NCBI RefSeq assembly: GCF_900496965.1
Contig: NZ_UFQB01000018.1
Coordinates: forward strand, 1 to 64,000
Reading direction: 5' to 3'
Length of the DNA: 64,000 bases
Origin: Achromobacter agilis
GTDB taxonomy: Bacteria > Pseudomonadota > Gammaproteobacteria > Burkholderiales > Burkholderiaceae_B
Under the pieces are notes generated by a model. It made no database searches. It was not told the DNA's origin and saw nothing but the letters and a program-made list of their open reading frames with translations. This document shows, piece by piece, positions 25,319 through 33,925 of the stretch (position 1 is its first letter; every line of letters begins with the position of its first letter). Both the position numbers and the translations under genes were made by a program.

Positions 25319-25336
25319 ACTGTGTTTTTGTACAGT
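25319..25336. promoter_or_regulatory. Small inverted repeat in the gap upstream of the gentisate operon
   Basis: ACTGT-N8-ACAGT, 5-base arms, about 50 bases upstream of the small gene's start at 25267 and about 130 bases upstream of the dioxygenase start. It could be an operator for either direction; the evidence is positional only. Confidence 0.3.
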
Positions 25337-25397
25337 ATCGTTTGACGCTCCGCCAATAATTTTCAACCGGCCTGGGAAAACCCCTAGCGCGCGCTCG

Positions 25398-25437
25398 TTG
25401 CCCGAATTTCGGCCCGCCTCTATTATTTTCGAAAATA
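25398..25437 (+). promoter_or_regulatory. Promoter of the gentisate operon with an overlapping perfect palindrome
   Basis: TTGCCC (25398-25403), a 17-base spacer and TATTAT (25421-25426) make a good sigma-70 promoter 40 bases before the dioxygenase ATG. The 14-base perfect palindrome TATTTTCGAAAATA (25424-25437) overlaps the -10 box and the expected start point, the placement of a repressor operator. The GntR protein at 32256 is the local candidate; this is inference. Confidence 0.6.
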
Positions 25438-25465
25438 CTTAAATTTTTATAAAAAGAGGCAAGGG

Positions 25466-26590
25466 ATGGAAGCGAACCGCTATGACGCGCACCGCGAGGA
25501 CACCATAGGCCGCGCCAATGTGGCCGACTCGCCCGAGCTCATCGCCTACTACCAGGAGCTGGCGCGCCTGGAGACCGGCGCCCTGTGGACGGTGGCGAAC
25601 AAGATCGAACCGTGGGCGCCGCGCTCGGTGTCGGTGCCGGTGGTGTGGCGCTACCAGGACCTGCGCGGCCACGTGCTGCGTTCGGCCGAGCTGGTTTCCC
25701 CCGAAGAGGCGGGCCGGCGCGTGATCTATCTGAACAATCCAGGCCGGCGCGACGTGGCCGCCGCCGTGGGTTGGCTGTATTCGGGCCTGCAGGTCATGAA
25801 GCCGGGCGAACTCGCTTCCGCCCACAAGCATTCGCATTCGGCGCTGCGCTTCATCATGGAAGGGCGGGGCGCGTTCACCGTGGTGGACGGCCACAAGATG
25901 ACGCTGGGCGCGAACGATTTCGTGCTGACACCCAACGGCACCTGGCACGAGCATGGCGTGGCCGAGGACGGCACCACCTGTATCTGGCAGGACGGCCTGG
26001 ATATCCCGCTGGTCAATGCGATGGAAGCGGGCTTCTACGCCGTGCACCCCGACCTGAACCAGACCGTGACCTATCCGGTGGACGACACCACCGCCGCCTG
26101 GGCCAACGCGGCGCTGAGGCCGCAGGTCTCCGGCTGGACCAAGCCGTATTCGCCGCTTTTCAAGTACGAATGGGAGCCCACCTACGAGGCGCTGCGCCGC
26201 TATGCGCGCACCACCGCCGGCAGCCCCTACGACGGCATCCTGCTCGAATACGTCAACCCGGCCACGGGCGGCCCGGTCATGCCCACCATCGGCGCCAGCA
26301 TGCAGCTGCTGCGCCCCGGCGAGCACACCAAGGCCCATCGCCACACCGGCAGCTTCATCTACCAGGTGGCCAAGGGCAGCGGCTATTCCATCATCGACGG
26401 CAAGCGCTATGACTGGACCGAACGCGACATCTTTTGCGTGCCCTCATGGGCCATCCATGAACACGTCAACCTGTCGTCCAACGACGACGCCTGCCTGTTC
26501 AGCTTCAACGACCTGCCCGTGATGCGCGCGCTGGCGCTCTACCGCGAAGAAGCGGTCAAGGAAAACGACGGCCACCAAGTGCTGATCTAG
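25466..26590 (+). CDS. gtdA: Gentisate 1,2-dioxygenase
   Basis: 374 residues, the normal length for a two-cupin gentisate dioxygenase. The N-terminal cupin has HKHSH (120-124) and WHEHG (160-164), giving the Fe(II) His ligands; the second cupin repeats AHRHTGSFIYQ and HEHVN. The enzyme opens the ring of gentisate (2,5-dihydroxybenzoate) with O2 to give maleylpyruvate. A FAH-family hydrolase follows after 88 bases, then an ABC importer, so the block is a gentisate or related hydroxybenzoate uptake and degradation unit. The ATG at 25466 is preceded by AGAGGCAAGGG. Confidence 0.93.
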   Translation: MEANRYDAHREDTIGRANVADSPELIAYYQELARLETGALWTVANKIEPWAPRSVSVPVVWRYQDLRGHVLRSAELVSPEEAGRRVIYLNNPGRRDVAAAVGWLYSGLQVMKPGELASAHKHSHSALRFIMEGRGAFTVVDGHKMTLGANDFVLTPNGTWHEHGVAEDGTTCIWQDGLDIPLVNAMEAGFYAVHPDLNQTVTYPVDDTTAAWANAALRPQVSGWTKPYSPLFKYEWEPTYEALRRYARTTAGSPYDGILLEYVNPATGGPVMPTIGASMQLLRPGEHTKAHRHTGSFIYQVAKGSGYSIIDGKRYDWTERDIFCVPSWAIHEHVNLSSNDDACLFSFNDLPVMRALALYREEAVKENDGHQVLI

Positions 26591-26678
26591 CGCCGCCAAA
26601 TCCCTGCCGAATTTTTATCCGCCGCGCGGGCGCTGTCCGCGCGCCTGACTCAACTCGTCCTGAATTTATGGAGTTCTT

Positions 26679-27590
26679 ATGCGCTTGGTAACTTTTCGCG
26701 CCCATCCCGCCGCCGCTGCCCGCCTGGGCGCGCTGGCCGAAGGCTATGTGATCGACCTGGCCCTGCTGGGCCGCGCCGGCGGCGTGGACCTGCCCGACGA
26801 CATGCTGGCCTTCATCGACCTGGGCCCCGTGGCCGTGGCGCAGGCCAGCAAGCTGATGGAGGCCTATCGCGGCAACTGGCCCGTGGGCAGCGCGCTGCCG
26901 CAGGAAAACGTCAAGCTGCTGGCGCCGATTCCGCGCCCGCGCAAGAACATCTTCGGCATCGGCCTGAACTACGTGGAGCACGTGGCGGAGTCCAGCCGCA
27001 CGCTGGATACCTCGGCCGACCTGCCCAAGCAGCCGGTGATCTTCTCCAAGCCGCCCACCACCGTCATCGGCCCGGGCGACGCCATCGAGCACAACGCCAA
27101 GATCACGCAGCAACTGGACTGGGAAGTGGAGCTGGCCGTGATCATGGGGCGGCGCGCCTCGCGCGTGGCCGAAGCCGATGCGCTGTCCTACGTGTTCGGC
27201 TACAGCGTCATGCTGGACATGAGCGCGCGCGATTGCCGACGAGCCGGCCAGTGGATCTACTCCAAGGGCCAGGACACCTACGCGCCCTTCGGCCCCTGCA
27301 TCGTCACCGCCGATGAGATCCCGGATCCGCAGGTGTTGGATCTGTGGCTGACGGTCAACGGCGAGAAGAAGCAGGGCTCCAATACCCGGTACATGCTGTT
27401 CAAGGTGCCGTTCTTGATCTCGGACATCAGCGCAGGCATCACGCTGGAACCGGGCGACATCATTGCCACCGGCACGCCGGAAGGCGTGGGCGCGGGCCGC
27501 AAGCCGCAGGAATGGCTGTGGCCGGGCGACGTGGTGGTGGCTTGTGTGGAAGGCATCGGCACGCTGCGCCATCCGGTGGTGGCGGTCTAA
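26679..27590 (+). CDS. FAH-family hydrolase, likely fumarylpyruvate or maleylpyruvate hydrolase
   Basis: 303 residues; ATG with GGAG 7 bases upstream. The fumarylacetoacetate hydrolase domain covers the C-terminal two thirds: NIFGIGLNYVEH, WEVELAVIMG with the acidic metal ligands, FGYSVMLDMSARD and IIATGTPEGVG. In the gentisate route this enzyme splits fumarylpyruvate into fumarate and pyruvate. No maleylpyruvate isomerase gene lies in the window, so it may hydrolyse maleylpyruvate directly or use an isomerase encoded elsewhere. Second gene of the gentisate block. Confidence 0.88.
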   Translation: MRLVTFRAHPAAAARLGALAEGYVIDLALLGRAGGVDLPDDMLAFIDLGPVAVAQASKLMEAYRGNWPVGSALPQENVKLLAPIPRPRKNIFGIGLNYVEHVAESSRTLDTSADLPKQPVIFSKPPTTVIGPGDAIEHNAKITQQLDWEVELAVIMGRRASRVAEADALSYVFGYSVMLDMSARDCRRAGQWIYSKGQDTYAPFGPCIVTADEIPDPQVLDLWLTVNGEKKQGSNTRYMLFKVPFLISDISAGITLEPGDIIATGTPEGVGAGRKPQEWLWPGDVVVACVEGIGTLRHPVVAV

Positions 27591-27641
27591 ACCGCCCGGC
27601 CGCCGGGGGGCGGCGGGCAACGCAGTCTCCAAGGGGAAAAC

Positions 27642-28826
27642 ATGATCAAGAAACAGATATTGGGCGGCGCGTTGTCCGTCGCGTTGGGCGCCGCGGCGTC
27701 CATGGGGGCGGCGCACGCCGCGGACCCGGTCAAGATCGGCTTCATCGCCACCTTGTCCACGCCGGCGGGCTACATCGGCGAAGACGAGCGCGATGCGTTC
27801 AACCTGGCCATCAAGCAGGGCGGGGGCAAGCTGGGCGGCGTGCCGGTGCAACTGGTGATCGAGGACGACGGCCTGAAACCCGCCAACGCCAAGCAGGCGG
27901 CCGATCGCCTGCTGCAATCGGGCGTCAAGCTCTATACCGGCGTTAACTTCTCCAATGTGCTGGCGGCTGTCGTGCCCAGCGTGGTGAAGTCCGGCGCGTT
28001 CTACGTCAGCCTGAACCCCGGCCCGTCGAACTTCGCGGGCGAGAAGTGCGATCCCAATTACTTCGTGGCCTCTTACCAGAACGACGCCTTCCACACGGCG
28101 GGCGGCGTGGCGGCCAACGAGCTCGGGTACAAGAAGGTTGTGCTGCTGGCGCCCAATTACCAGGCGGGCCGCGACGCCATCGAAGGTTTCAAGCGCACGT
28201 ACAAGGGCGAAGTGGTCGCCGAGATCTACACCAAGCTGGACCAGTCGGATTTCTCGGTGGAGCTGGCGCGCCTGCGCTCGCTGGCACCCGACGCCATCTA
28301 TCAGTTCCATCCGGGCGGCACGGGCATCAACTTCGTCAAGCAATATGCGGCGGCCGGGCTGAACAAGAGCATTCCGATGCTGATGCCCAGCTTCTCGATG
28401 GATGCGCGCATGATCCAGGCCACGGGCGACGCGTCGGCCGGCGCCTACATCACCGGCATCTGGTCGCAGGACTTCGACAATGCGCAATCCAAGGCCTTCG
28501 TGCAGGCCTTCAAGGAAGCCTACGGCCGCGTGCCGACGGACTACGCCATGCAGGCCTACGACACCGCGCAGCTGATCGGCGCGGGCCTGAAGGCCACCGG
28601 CGGCGACTTGTCCAAGGCGGCGGAGTTCCGCGCGGCGTTGCGCAAGCCCGAGTTCGCGTCGCTGCGCGGCAAGTTCAGCATGAACACCAACCAGCATCCG
28701 ATCCAGGACCTGTACCTGATGCGCATCGAGAAGGAAAGCGACGGCAGCCTGTCGCCGAAGCTGGTCCGCAAGCTGGTATCCGACGATAAGGATGCCTACG
28801 CGCAACTCTGCAAGATGCCGTCATGA
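27642..28826 (+). CDS. ABC transporter substrate-binding protein (branched-chain amino acid/aromatic acid type)
   Basis: 394 residues with a signal peptide ending near AAHAADPVKIGF and the Peripla_BP_6 (LivK-like) fold, including IGFIATLSTPAGYIGEDERD. AAGGGG lies before the ATG. Family members in aromatic-degradation operons bind benzoates and similar acids, and the placement after the gentisate genes suggests gentisate or a precursor such as a hydroxybenzoate or salicylate as ligand. Its stop overlaps the permease start (ATGA, 28823-28826). Confidence 0.93.
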   Translation: MIKKQILGGALSVALGAAASMGAAHAADPVKIGFIATLSTPAGYIGEDERDAFNLAIKQGGGKLGGVPVQLVIEDDGLKPANAKQAADRLLQSGVKLYTGVNFSNVLAAVVPSVVKSGAFYVSLNPGPSNFAGEKCDPNYFVASYQNDAFHTAGGVAANELGYKKVVLLAPNYQAGRDAIEGFKRTYKGEVVAEIYTKLDQSDFSVELARLRSLAPDAIYQFHPGGTGINFVKQYAAAGLNKSIPMLMPSFSMDARMIQATGDASAGAYITGIWSQDFDNAQSKAFVQAFKEAYGRVPTDYAMQAYDTAQLIGAGLKATGGDLSKAAEFRAALRKPEFASLRGKFSMNTNQHPIQDLYLMRIEKESDGSLSPKLVRKLVSDDKDAYAQLCKMPS

Positions 28827-29737
28827 CGCTCCTGTTTGAACAGCTGCTCAACGGGCTGCAGTTCGGCGCCATGCTATTCATGCTGGCGGCCGGACTGACG
28901 CTGATCTTCGGCATCATGGGCGTGGTCAACCTGACGCACGGCTCGTTCTACATGGTGGGGGCGTATTGCGCGGCCTACGCCATCGGCACCACCGGCTCGT
29001 TCCTTGCGGGCGTGCTGGCGGCGCTATTGGGGGCGGGCCTGTACGGCATTTCGGTCGAAGTGCTGGTGATACGCAAGCTCTACAAGCGGGATCACCTGTA
29101 CCAGGTCCTGGCCACCTTCGGGCTGCTGTTGTTCTCCAATGAAGCGGTCAGCCTGATATTCGGCCGGCGGCCGCCGCTGGTGGGCATCCCCAGCTTTCTG
29201 GAAGGCGCGGTGACGCTGGCGCCGGGGTTCCAGTATCCGTTGATCCGTCTGTCCTTCATCGCCATCGGCGCGCTGGTGGCGGTGGGCCTGTGGTGGCTGG
29301 TCAACCGCACGCGCATCGGCATGCTGATCCGCGCGGGCGCCGACGATCGCGAGATGGTCGACGCGCTGGGCATAGATGTCCGCAAGCTCTACACGCTGGT
29401 GTTCGGCCTGGGAGCCCTGTTGTGCGGGCTGGCCGGCGTGATGGCCGCGCCGCTTCTGGCGGTGGAAATCGGCATGGGCGAACGCATCCTGATTACCACC
29501 TTCGTGGTCATCGTGATCGGCGGGGTCGGTTCGGTGCGCGGAGCCTTGGCCGGCGCCTTGCTGGTGGGCATGGTGGACAGCCTGGGGCGGGCCTTCCTGC
29601 CGCAGCTGCTGTCGACCATGTTCTCGCCGGCCACGGCGGACCCGCTGGCCGCGGGCCTGGCTTCGGCCAGCATCTATGTGTTGATGGCGATCGTGCTGAT
29701 CGCCAAGCCGGGCGGGCTGTTCCCGGCGCGAGGATGA
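28823..29737 (+). CDS. ABC transporter permease, LivH-like
   Basis: 304 residues with about eight hydrophobic segments. It has the LivH pattern: NGLQFGAMLFMLAAGLTLIFG at the start, then NLTHGSFYM, and VIVIGGVGSVRGALAGALLVG near the end. It forms the membrane channel with the LivM-like protein that follows. Overlaps of 4 bases on both sides show translational coupling within the importer operon. Confidence 0.95.
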   Translation: MTLLFEQLLNGLQFGAMLFMLAAGLTLIFGIMGVVNLTHGSFYMVGAYCAAYAIGTTGSFLAGVLAALLGAGLYGISVEVLVIRKLYKRDHLYQVLATFGLLLFSNEAVSLIFGRRPPLVGIPSFLEGAVTLAPGFQYPLIRLSFIAIGALVAVGLWWLVNRTRIGMLIRAGADDREMVDALGIDVRKLYTLVFGLGALLCGLAGVMAAPLLAVEIGMGERILITTFVVIVIGGVGSVRGALAGALLVGMVDSLGRAFLPQLLSTMFSPATADPLAAGLASASIYVLMAIVLIAKPGGLFPARG

Positions 29738-30720
29738 AGATGGCATACACACTTACGAACCGCGCCCGCTGGGGGCTGGGCGGCCTGGCGGTGCTGATCC
29801 TGCTGCCGGCCGCGGCGCTGGCCTCGGGCTCGCCGTTCCTGATCGGCGTGGTGACGCGCTTCCTGATCTACGGCCTGGCCGCGGTCAGCCTGGACCTGGT
29901 GATCGGCTATGGCGCCATGGTCAGTTTCGGCCACGCCATGTTCTTCGGGCTGGGCGGCTATGCGGTGGGCATCATCGCGTTTCACACTGCGGAGGCCGGT
30001 CCGATCTTCGGCTGGGCCGGCAGCAATGCCGCGCTGGTGGTGTGGCCGATCGCGCTCATCGTGTGCGCGCTGGCGGGCTGGCTGTTCGGCTATCTGGCGC
30101 TGCGCACGCGCGGCGTGCAGTTCATCATGATCACCCTGGCGTTCGGCCAGATGGTGTACTTCGTGCTGGTGTCGCTGCAGTTCTATGGCGGCGATGACGG
30201 CCTCATGATTCCGCAGCGCAATGAGCTGCCCGGCATCAATCTGGAAAGCCCCATGGTTTTCTACTATGTATGCCTGGCGCTGCTGACCTTGTGGACGCTG
30301 CTGTGCATCCGCGTGACCAACTCGCGCTTCGGCATGGTGCTGCAGGCGCTGCGCCAGAGCGAGCGGCGCGCCATCAATCTGGGCGTGGCGCCCACGCCGT
30401 ACCGGCTGAGCGCCTTCGTGCTGTCGGCGGTGGGCACCGGGCTGGCCGGCGTGCTGTGGGCCAACTATGCCGGGCTGGTGACGCCCGACATGGCGGCCTG
30501 GACCAAGTCCGGCGAACTCATGGCCATCGTCATCCTGGGCGGCGTGGGCACCTTGCTCGGCCCGATCGCGGGCGCGGCGGTGTTCCTGGGGCTGGAACAG
30601 ATGTTGTCGTCGTTGACCGAACACTGGCTGCTGTACATGGGGCCCATCCTGGTGCTGGTGGTGCTGTGGGGCCAGAAGGGCCTGTTCGGCAAGCTGCTGG
30701 AGACGCGCCATGCCGACTGA
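29734..30720 (+). CDS. ABC transporter permease, LivM-like
   Basis: 328 residues if the first ATG (29734, overlapping the LivH stop) is used; a second ATG lies two codons later. Hydrophobic throughout, with GYGAMVSFGHAMFFGLGGYA and VILGGVGTLLGPIAGA, typical of LivM-type permeases. It is the second channel subunit of the importer beside the gentisate genes. Its stop overlaps the next gene by 11 bases. Confidence 0.94.
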   Translation: MKMAYTLTNRARWGLGGLAVLILLPAAALASGSPFLIGVVTRFLIYGLAAVSLDLVIGYGAMVSFGHAMFFGLGGYAVGIIAFHTAEAGPIFGWAGSNAALVVWPIALIVCALAGWLFGYLALRTRGVQFIMITLAFGQMVYFVLVSLQFYGGDDGLMIPQRNELPGINLESPMVFYYVCLALLTLWTLLCIRVTNSRFGMVLQALRQSERRAINLGVAPTPYRLSAFVLSAVGTGLAGVLWANYAGLVTPDMAAWTKSGELMAIVILGGVGTLLGPIAGAAVFLGLEQMLSSLTEHWLLYMGPILVLVVLWGQKGLFGKLLETRHAD

Positions 30721-31480
30721 TGCAAGCGCAAGCCTGTTGCGCCTGACGCAACTGCGCAAGGCCTTCGACGCGGTGGTGGCCACCAACGGCGTGGACCTGG
30801 ACGTGCGCGCCGGCGAGATCCACGCCATCATCGGCCCCAACGGCGCGGGCAAGTCCACCCTGATCGCGCAGATCTGCGGCGAGATCCGGCCGGACTCCGG
30901 CACCATCCACCTGGACGGGCAGGACGTGACCGCGCTGCGTGCTTTCGAGCGCGCCCGTCTTGGGCTGGGCCGCTCGTTCCAGATCACCGAGCTGTGCCAG
31001 GAATACACCGCGCTGGAGAACGTGATCCTGTCTCGCATGCTCAAGGGTGGCCGCGCCTTCCAGGCCTGGTCCAACCCGCGCCATGACGCGGCGCTGAAGA
31101 CCGAAGCCATGCAGTGGCTGACGCATGTGGGGCTGGAGGACCGTCGCCACGTGCGTTCGGCGGACCTGGCGCACGGCGAGAAGCGGCAGCTGGAGCTGGC
31201 GGTGGCGCTGGCGCGTTTGCCGCGGCTGTTGCTGCTGGACGAGCCAATGGCAGGCATGGGACCCGAGGAATCGGCGCGCATGACCCGGCTGCTGCAAGGT
31301 ATGAAGGGCGACTACGGCATCCTGCTGGTGGAGCACGACATGGACGCGGTCTTCGCACTGGCCGACCGCATCAGCGTGCTGGTCTACGGCCGCGTGGTGT
31401 TCAGCGGCTCGCCCGAGGAAGTGCGCCGCCATCCGGAAGTGCGCGCCGCCTATCTGGGAGAAGAGCATGTTGAAGGTTGA
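30710..31480 (+). CDS. ABC transporter ATP-binding protein, LivG-like
   Basis: 256 residues. Walker A GPNGAGKST, Walker B LLLLDEPMAGM and the H-loop in LLVEHDMD are intact; the ABC signature is AHGEKRQLE instead of LSGGQ, a variation common in LivG proteins. It powers the importer together with the LivF-like protein. It overlaps both neighbours (11 bases with the permease, 14 with the next ATPase). Confidence 0.95.
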   Translation: MPTDASASLLRLTQLRKAFDAVVATNGVDLDVRAGEIHAIIGPNGAGKSTLIAQICGEIRPDSGTIHLDGQDVTALRAFERARLGLGRSFQITELCQEYTALENVILSRMLKGGRAFQAWSNPRHDAALKTEAMQWLTHVGLEDRRHVRSADLAHGEKRQLELAVALARLPRLLLLDEPMAGMGPEESARMTRLLQGMKGDYGILLVEHDMDAVFALADRISVLVYGRVVFSGSPEEVRRHPEVRAAYLGEEHVEG

Positions 31481-32159
31481 AGGGCTGACGGGCGGCTACG
31501 GCTCCAGCAAGGTCCTGTTCGGCATGTCGTTCGAGGCCAGCGAGGGCGAGGTGATCTCGCTGATCGGGCGCAACGGCATGGGCAAGACCACCACGATCAA
31601 GACCCTGATGGGCATGCTGCCCGCCACGGGCGGCGCGGTGCAGTTCCGCGGCCGCGCGCTGGGCCGCTCCGCGCCCAGCAGCGTGGCGCGCCTGGGCGTG
31701 GGACTGGTGCCGGAAGGCCGGCGCGTGTTCGGATCCCTGACGGTGCAGGAAAACCTGGTGGCGACTTCGCGCGCCGCGGCGGGCGGATGGGATCTGGAGC
31801 GGGTCTACACGCTGTTCCCGCGCCTCAAGGAGCGCCGCGGGCAGTCGTCGCGGACCCTGTCCGGCGGCGAACAGCAGATGCTGGTGGTGGGGCGCGCGCT
31901 CATGACCAACCCCAAGCTCCTGATCCTGGACGAGGCCACCGAGGGGCTGGCGCCGCTCATCCGCCAGGAGATCTGGCGCTGCCTGCGAGCGCTGAAGGCC
32001 GAAGGGCAGACCATCCTGGTCATCGACAAGAACCTGCCCGAAATGGCGACGCTGGTGGACCGCCACTACATCGTGGACAAGGGCCGGGTGGCCTGGTCGG
32101 GGCAGCCCGCCGAGCTGTCTGCCCAACCCGAACTGGCCCAGCGTTACCTGGGCATATGA
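31467..32159 (+). CDS. ABC transporter ATP-binding protein, LivF-like
   Basis: 230 residues. Walker A GRNGMGKTT, signature LSGGEQQML, Walker B LLILDEATEGLAP. Second ATPase of the branched-chain-type importer and its last gene. A 96-base gap, GC-rich with short inverted repeats but no clear terminator, separates it from the GntR gene. Confidence 0.95.
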   Translation: MLKVEGLTGGYGSSKVLFGMSFEASEGEVISLIGRNGMGKTTTIKTLMGMLPATGGAVQFRGRALGRSAPSSVARLGVGLVPEGRRVFGSLTVQENLVATSRAAAGGWDLERVYTLFPRLKERRGQSSRTLSGGEQQMLVVGRALMTNPKLLILDEATEGLAPLIRQEIWRCLRALKAEGQTILVIDKNLPEMATLVDRHYIVDKGRVAWSGQPAELSAQPELAQRYLGI

Positions 32160-32255
32160 GCTGGCCGCGTGGCGCGGCCCGCGGCCCGGGGGCGCGGGTA
32201 GAATGGGCCGCCTGCGCGCGGTACGCGCCCCGGCCGCTGACATCTGGAGACCATC

Positions 32256-33017
32256 TTGAAGCCTAGAATCAAAGCTTCCCGCCAGGACGATCCCGGATCG
32301 GACGGGAGCGCCGGCATTGAGGAAATCACGCTGTCCGAGCAGGTCTACCGCTTGCTGCGGCGCGACATCATGCGCGGCGCCTTCGCGCCGGGCCAGTCCC
32401 TGCGGCTGGAGTTGTTGAAGCATCGCTACGGCAGCAGTTTTTCGCCCATCCGCGAAGCGCTCAACCGCCTGCGCAGCGAGCGCATGGTCATCAGCACCAC
32501 CTCGCGCGGTTTCAGCATCGCGCCCTTGTCGGTCGAGGAAATGTGGGACGCCTGTGAAACTCGCATCTTGATCGATTGCGACGCGCTGCGCCGCTCGCTG
32601 GCCAACGCCGACGACGCCTGGGAAACGCGGCTGGTCGGCGCGTACCACGCTCTGACGCTGGCCGCGCAGCGCGCCGAGGGCGCCGCAGAGCCTTCGGAAG
32701 AGCTGGACGAACTGCTGGAGGCGCGCCACCTGGAATTCCACCACGCGCTGATCGGCGCCTGCCGCTCCCACTGGCTGCTGGACCTGTCCACACAGCTCTA
32801 TGCGCAGACTGAACGCTACCGCCGCCCGGCGCGCGCCGGCGCGACCGCCTACGGGCCCGAACGCAACGTCGACGACGAGCATCGCCAGTTGCTGGACGCC
32901 GCCATCTCGCGCGACGTGGAAGGCTCGGTCGCCATGCTGGCCGCGCACTACCGCAAGACCGCGCAGTTCATCGAACGCATCATTTCCGAGCCCCAATCGC
33001 AGGCCAGGCATGCATAA
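32256..33017 (+). CDS. GntR-family regulator with FCD effector domain
   Basis: 253 residues: a 25-residue polar leader, a winged helix (LSEQVYRLLRRDIM ... FSPIREALNRL) and a C-terminal all-helical FCD domain with the usual metal-binding His/Asp positions (LEFHHALIGAC, DDEHRQLLDA). FadR-subfamily members mostly repress catabolic operons and sense carboxylates. It lies at the end of the gentisate-importer block and likely controls it through the palindrome at 25424-25437. It overlaps the following hydrolase gene by 8 bases. Confidence 0.92.
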   Translation: MKPRIKASRQDDPGSDGSAGIEEITLSEQVYRLLRRDIMRGAFAPGQSLRLELLKHRYGSSFSPIREALNRLRSERMVISTTSRGFSIAPLSVEEMWDACETRILIDCDALRRSLANADDAWETRLVGAYHALTLAAQRAEGAAEPSEELDELLEARHLEFHHALIGACRSHWLLDLSTQLYAQTERYRRPARAGATAYGPERNVDDEHRQLLDAAISRDVEGSVAMLAAHYRKTAQFIERIISEPQSQARHA

Positions 33018-33894
33018 CACCGACATCGATCTCTTCTTTCCTTCCATCGCCGAGCGCGAGGTGCAGTACAACGCGCGCGAATCGGTGCCGGATTTCGACG
33101 CCTGCGTGCGCCGCTACGCCGAGTCCTCGGCCCGGGTGCGCGCGCGCCGCCCCGGCGTGCTGGACCTGCGCTACGGCATGGGCCAGGACGAACGGCTGGA
33201 CCTGTTCCTGCCCGCCGCCTCGCAGGCGCGGGCGCCGCTGTTCGTGTTCATCCACGGCGGCTACTGGCGCGCGCAGCGCAAGGAAGACGCGCCCGTGATG
33301 GCCGAGGCCTTCAACGCGGCGGGCGCCGCCGTGGCGACGCTGGAGTACACGCTGGTGCCCGAGGCCACGCTGGGCGAAGTGGTGCGCGAAGTGCGTTCCG
33401 CGGTGGCCTGGCTTTACCGCAACGTGGCGGCCTACGGCGTGGATCCCGAGAGGATCTACGTCAGCGGCAGTTCGGCCGGCGGCCATTTGGCAGGCATGTT
33501 GGCCGCGCCGAAATGGCAGGCGCGCTATGGCGTGCCGGATGACGTGATCAAGGGCACGCTGGCGCTCAGCGGTCTGTTCGATCTGCGGCCGCTGTGCGAC
33601 GTCCTGCCCAATACTTGGCTGCAGCTGACGCCTGAGCAGGCGGCGCACCAAAGCCCGATCTTCCACCTGCCCGAGCGGGCGGGTCCGATGCTGCTGGCCG
33701 TGGGCGGGCTGGAGACCCAGGGCTTCAAGAACCAGACGGCCGCGTACGAAGCCGCCTGGAACGCTGCTGGGCTGGCTTCCACCCGCATCCCGACGCCGCA
33801 ATGCAACCATTTCGATCTGGTCAACGAGCTGGAAGATCCGGACAGCGACCTGACCCGCGCCACCCTGGCGATGATGGGCCTGGGCGCAAAGTGA
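33010..33894 (+). CDS. Alpha/beta hydrolase (arylformamidase-like esterase)
   Basis: 294 residues. HGGYWR forms the oxyanion region, GSSAGGHLAG holds the nucleophilic Ser, and CNHFDLV the catalytic His, the arrangement of kynurenine-formamidase-like and hormone-sensitive-lipase-like esterases. No signal peptide, so cytoplasmic. It overlaps the GntR gene, which couples it to the gentisate block; it could hydrolyse an ester or amide that yields the aromatic substrate. There are no other tryptophan-degradation genes here, so true kynurenine formamidase is less likely. Confidence 0.87.
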   Translation: MHNTDIDLFFPSIAEREVQYNARESVPDFDACVRRYAESSARVRARRPGVLDLRYGMGQDERLDLFLPAASQARAPLFVFIHGGYWRAQRKEDAPVMAEAFNAAGAAVATLEYTLVPEATLGEVVREVRSAVAWLYRNVAAYGVDPERIYVSGSSAGGHLAGMLAAPKWQARYGVPDDVIKGTLALSGLFDLRPLCDVLPNTWLQLTPEQAAHQSPIFHLPERAGPMLLAVGGLETQGFKNQTAAYEAAWNAAGLASTRIPTPQCNHFDLVNELEDPDSDLTRATLAMMGLGAK

Positions 33895-33925
33895 ACGGTC
33901 GACCGATGGCGTAAGCTTGACGCCC

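Noticed and set aside
25466-26590. Salicylate 1,2-dioxygenase or 1-hydroxy-2-naphthoate dioxygenase
   Set aside because: These share the bicupin fold and cannot be fully excluded, but the neighbouring FAH hydrolase fits the gentisate route best.
26556-28805. 749-codon minus-strand open frame
   Set aside because: Antisense shadow of the FAH hydrolase and ABC binding-protein genes, caused by high GC; no domain seen.
29290-29733. Plus-strand frame upstream of the LivM-like permease that would lengthen it to 476 residues
   Set aside because: The extra part overlaps the LivH-like gene and lacks membrane character; the overlapping ATG fits the operon pattern.
33010-33894. Kynurenine formamidase (kynB)
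   Set aside because: Only the generic HGGxW and serine motifs are shared; no kynureninase or tryptophan dioxygenase gene is present.
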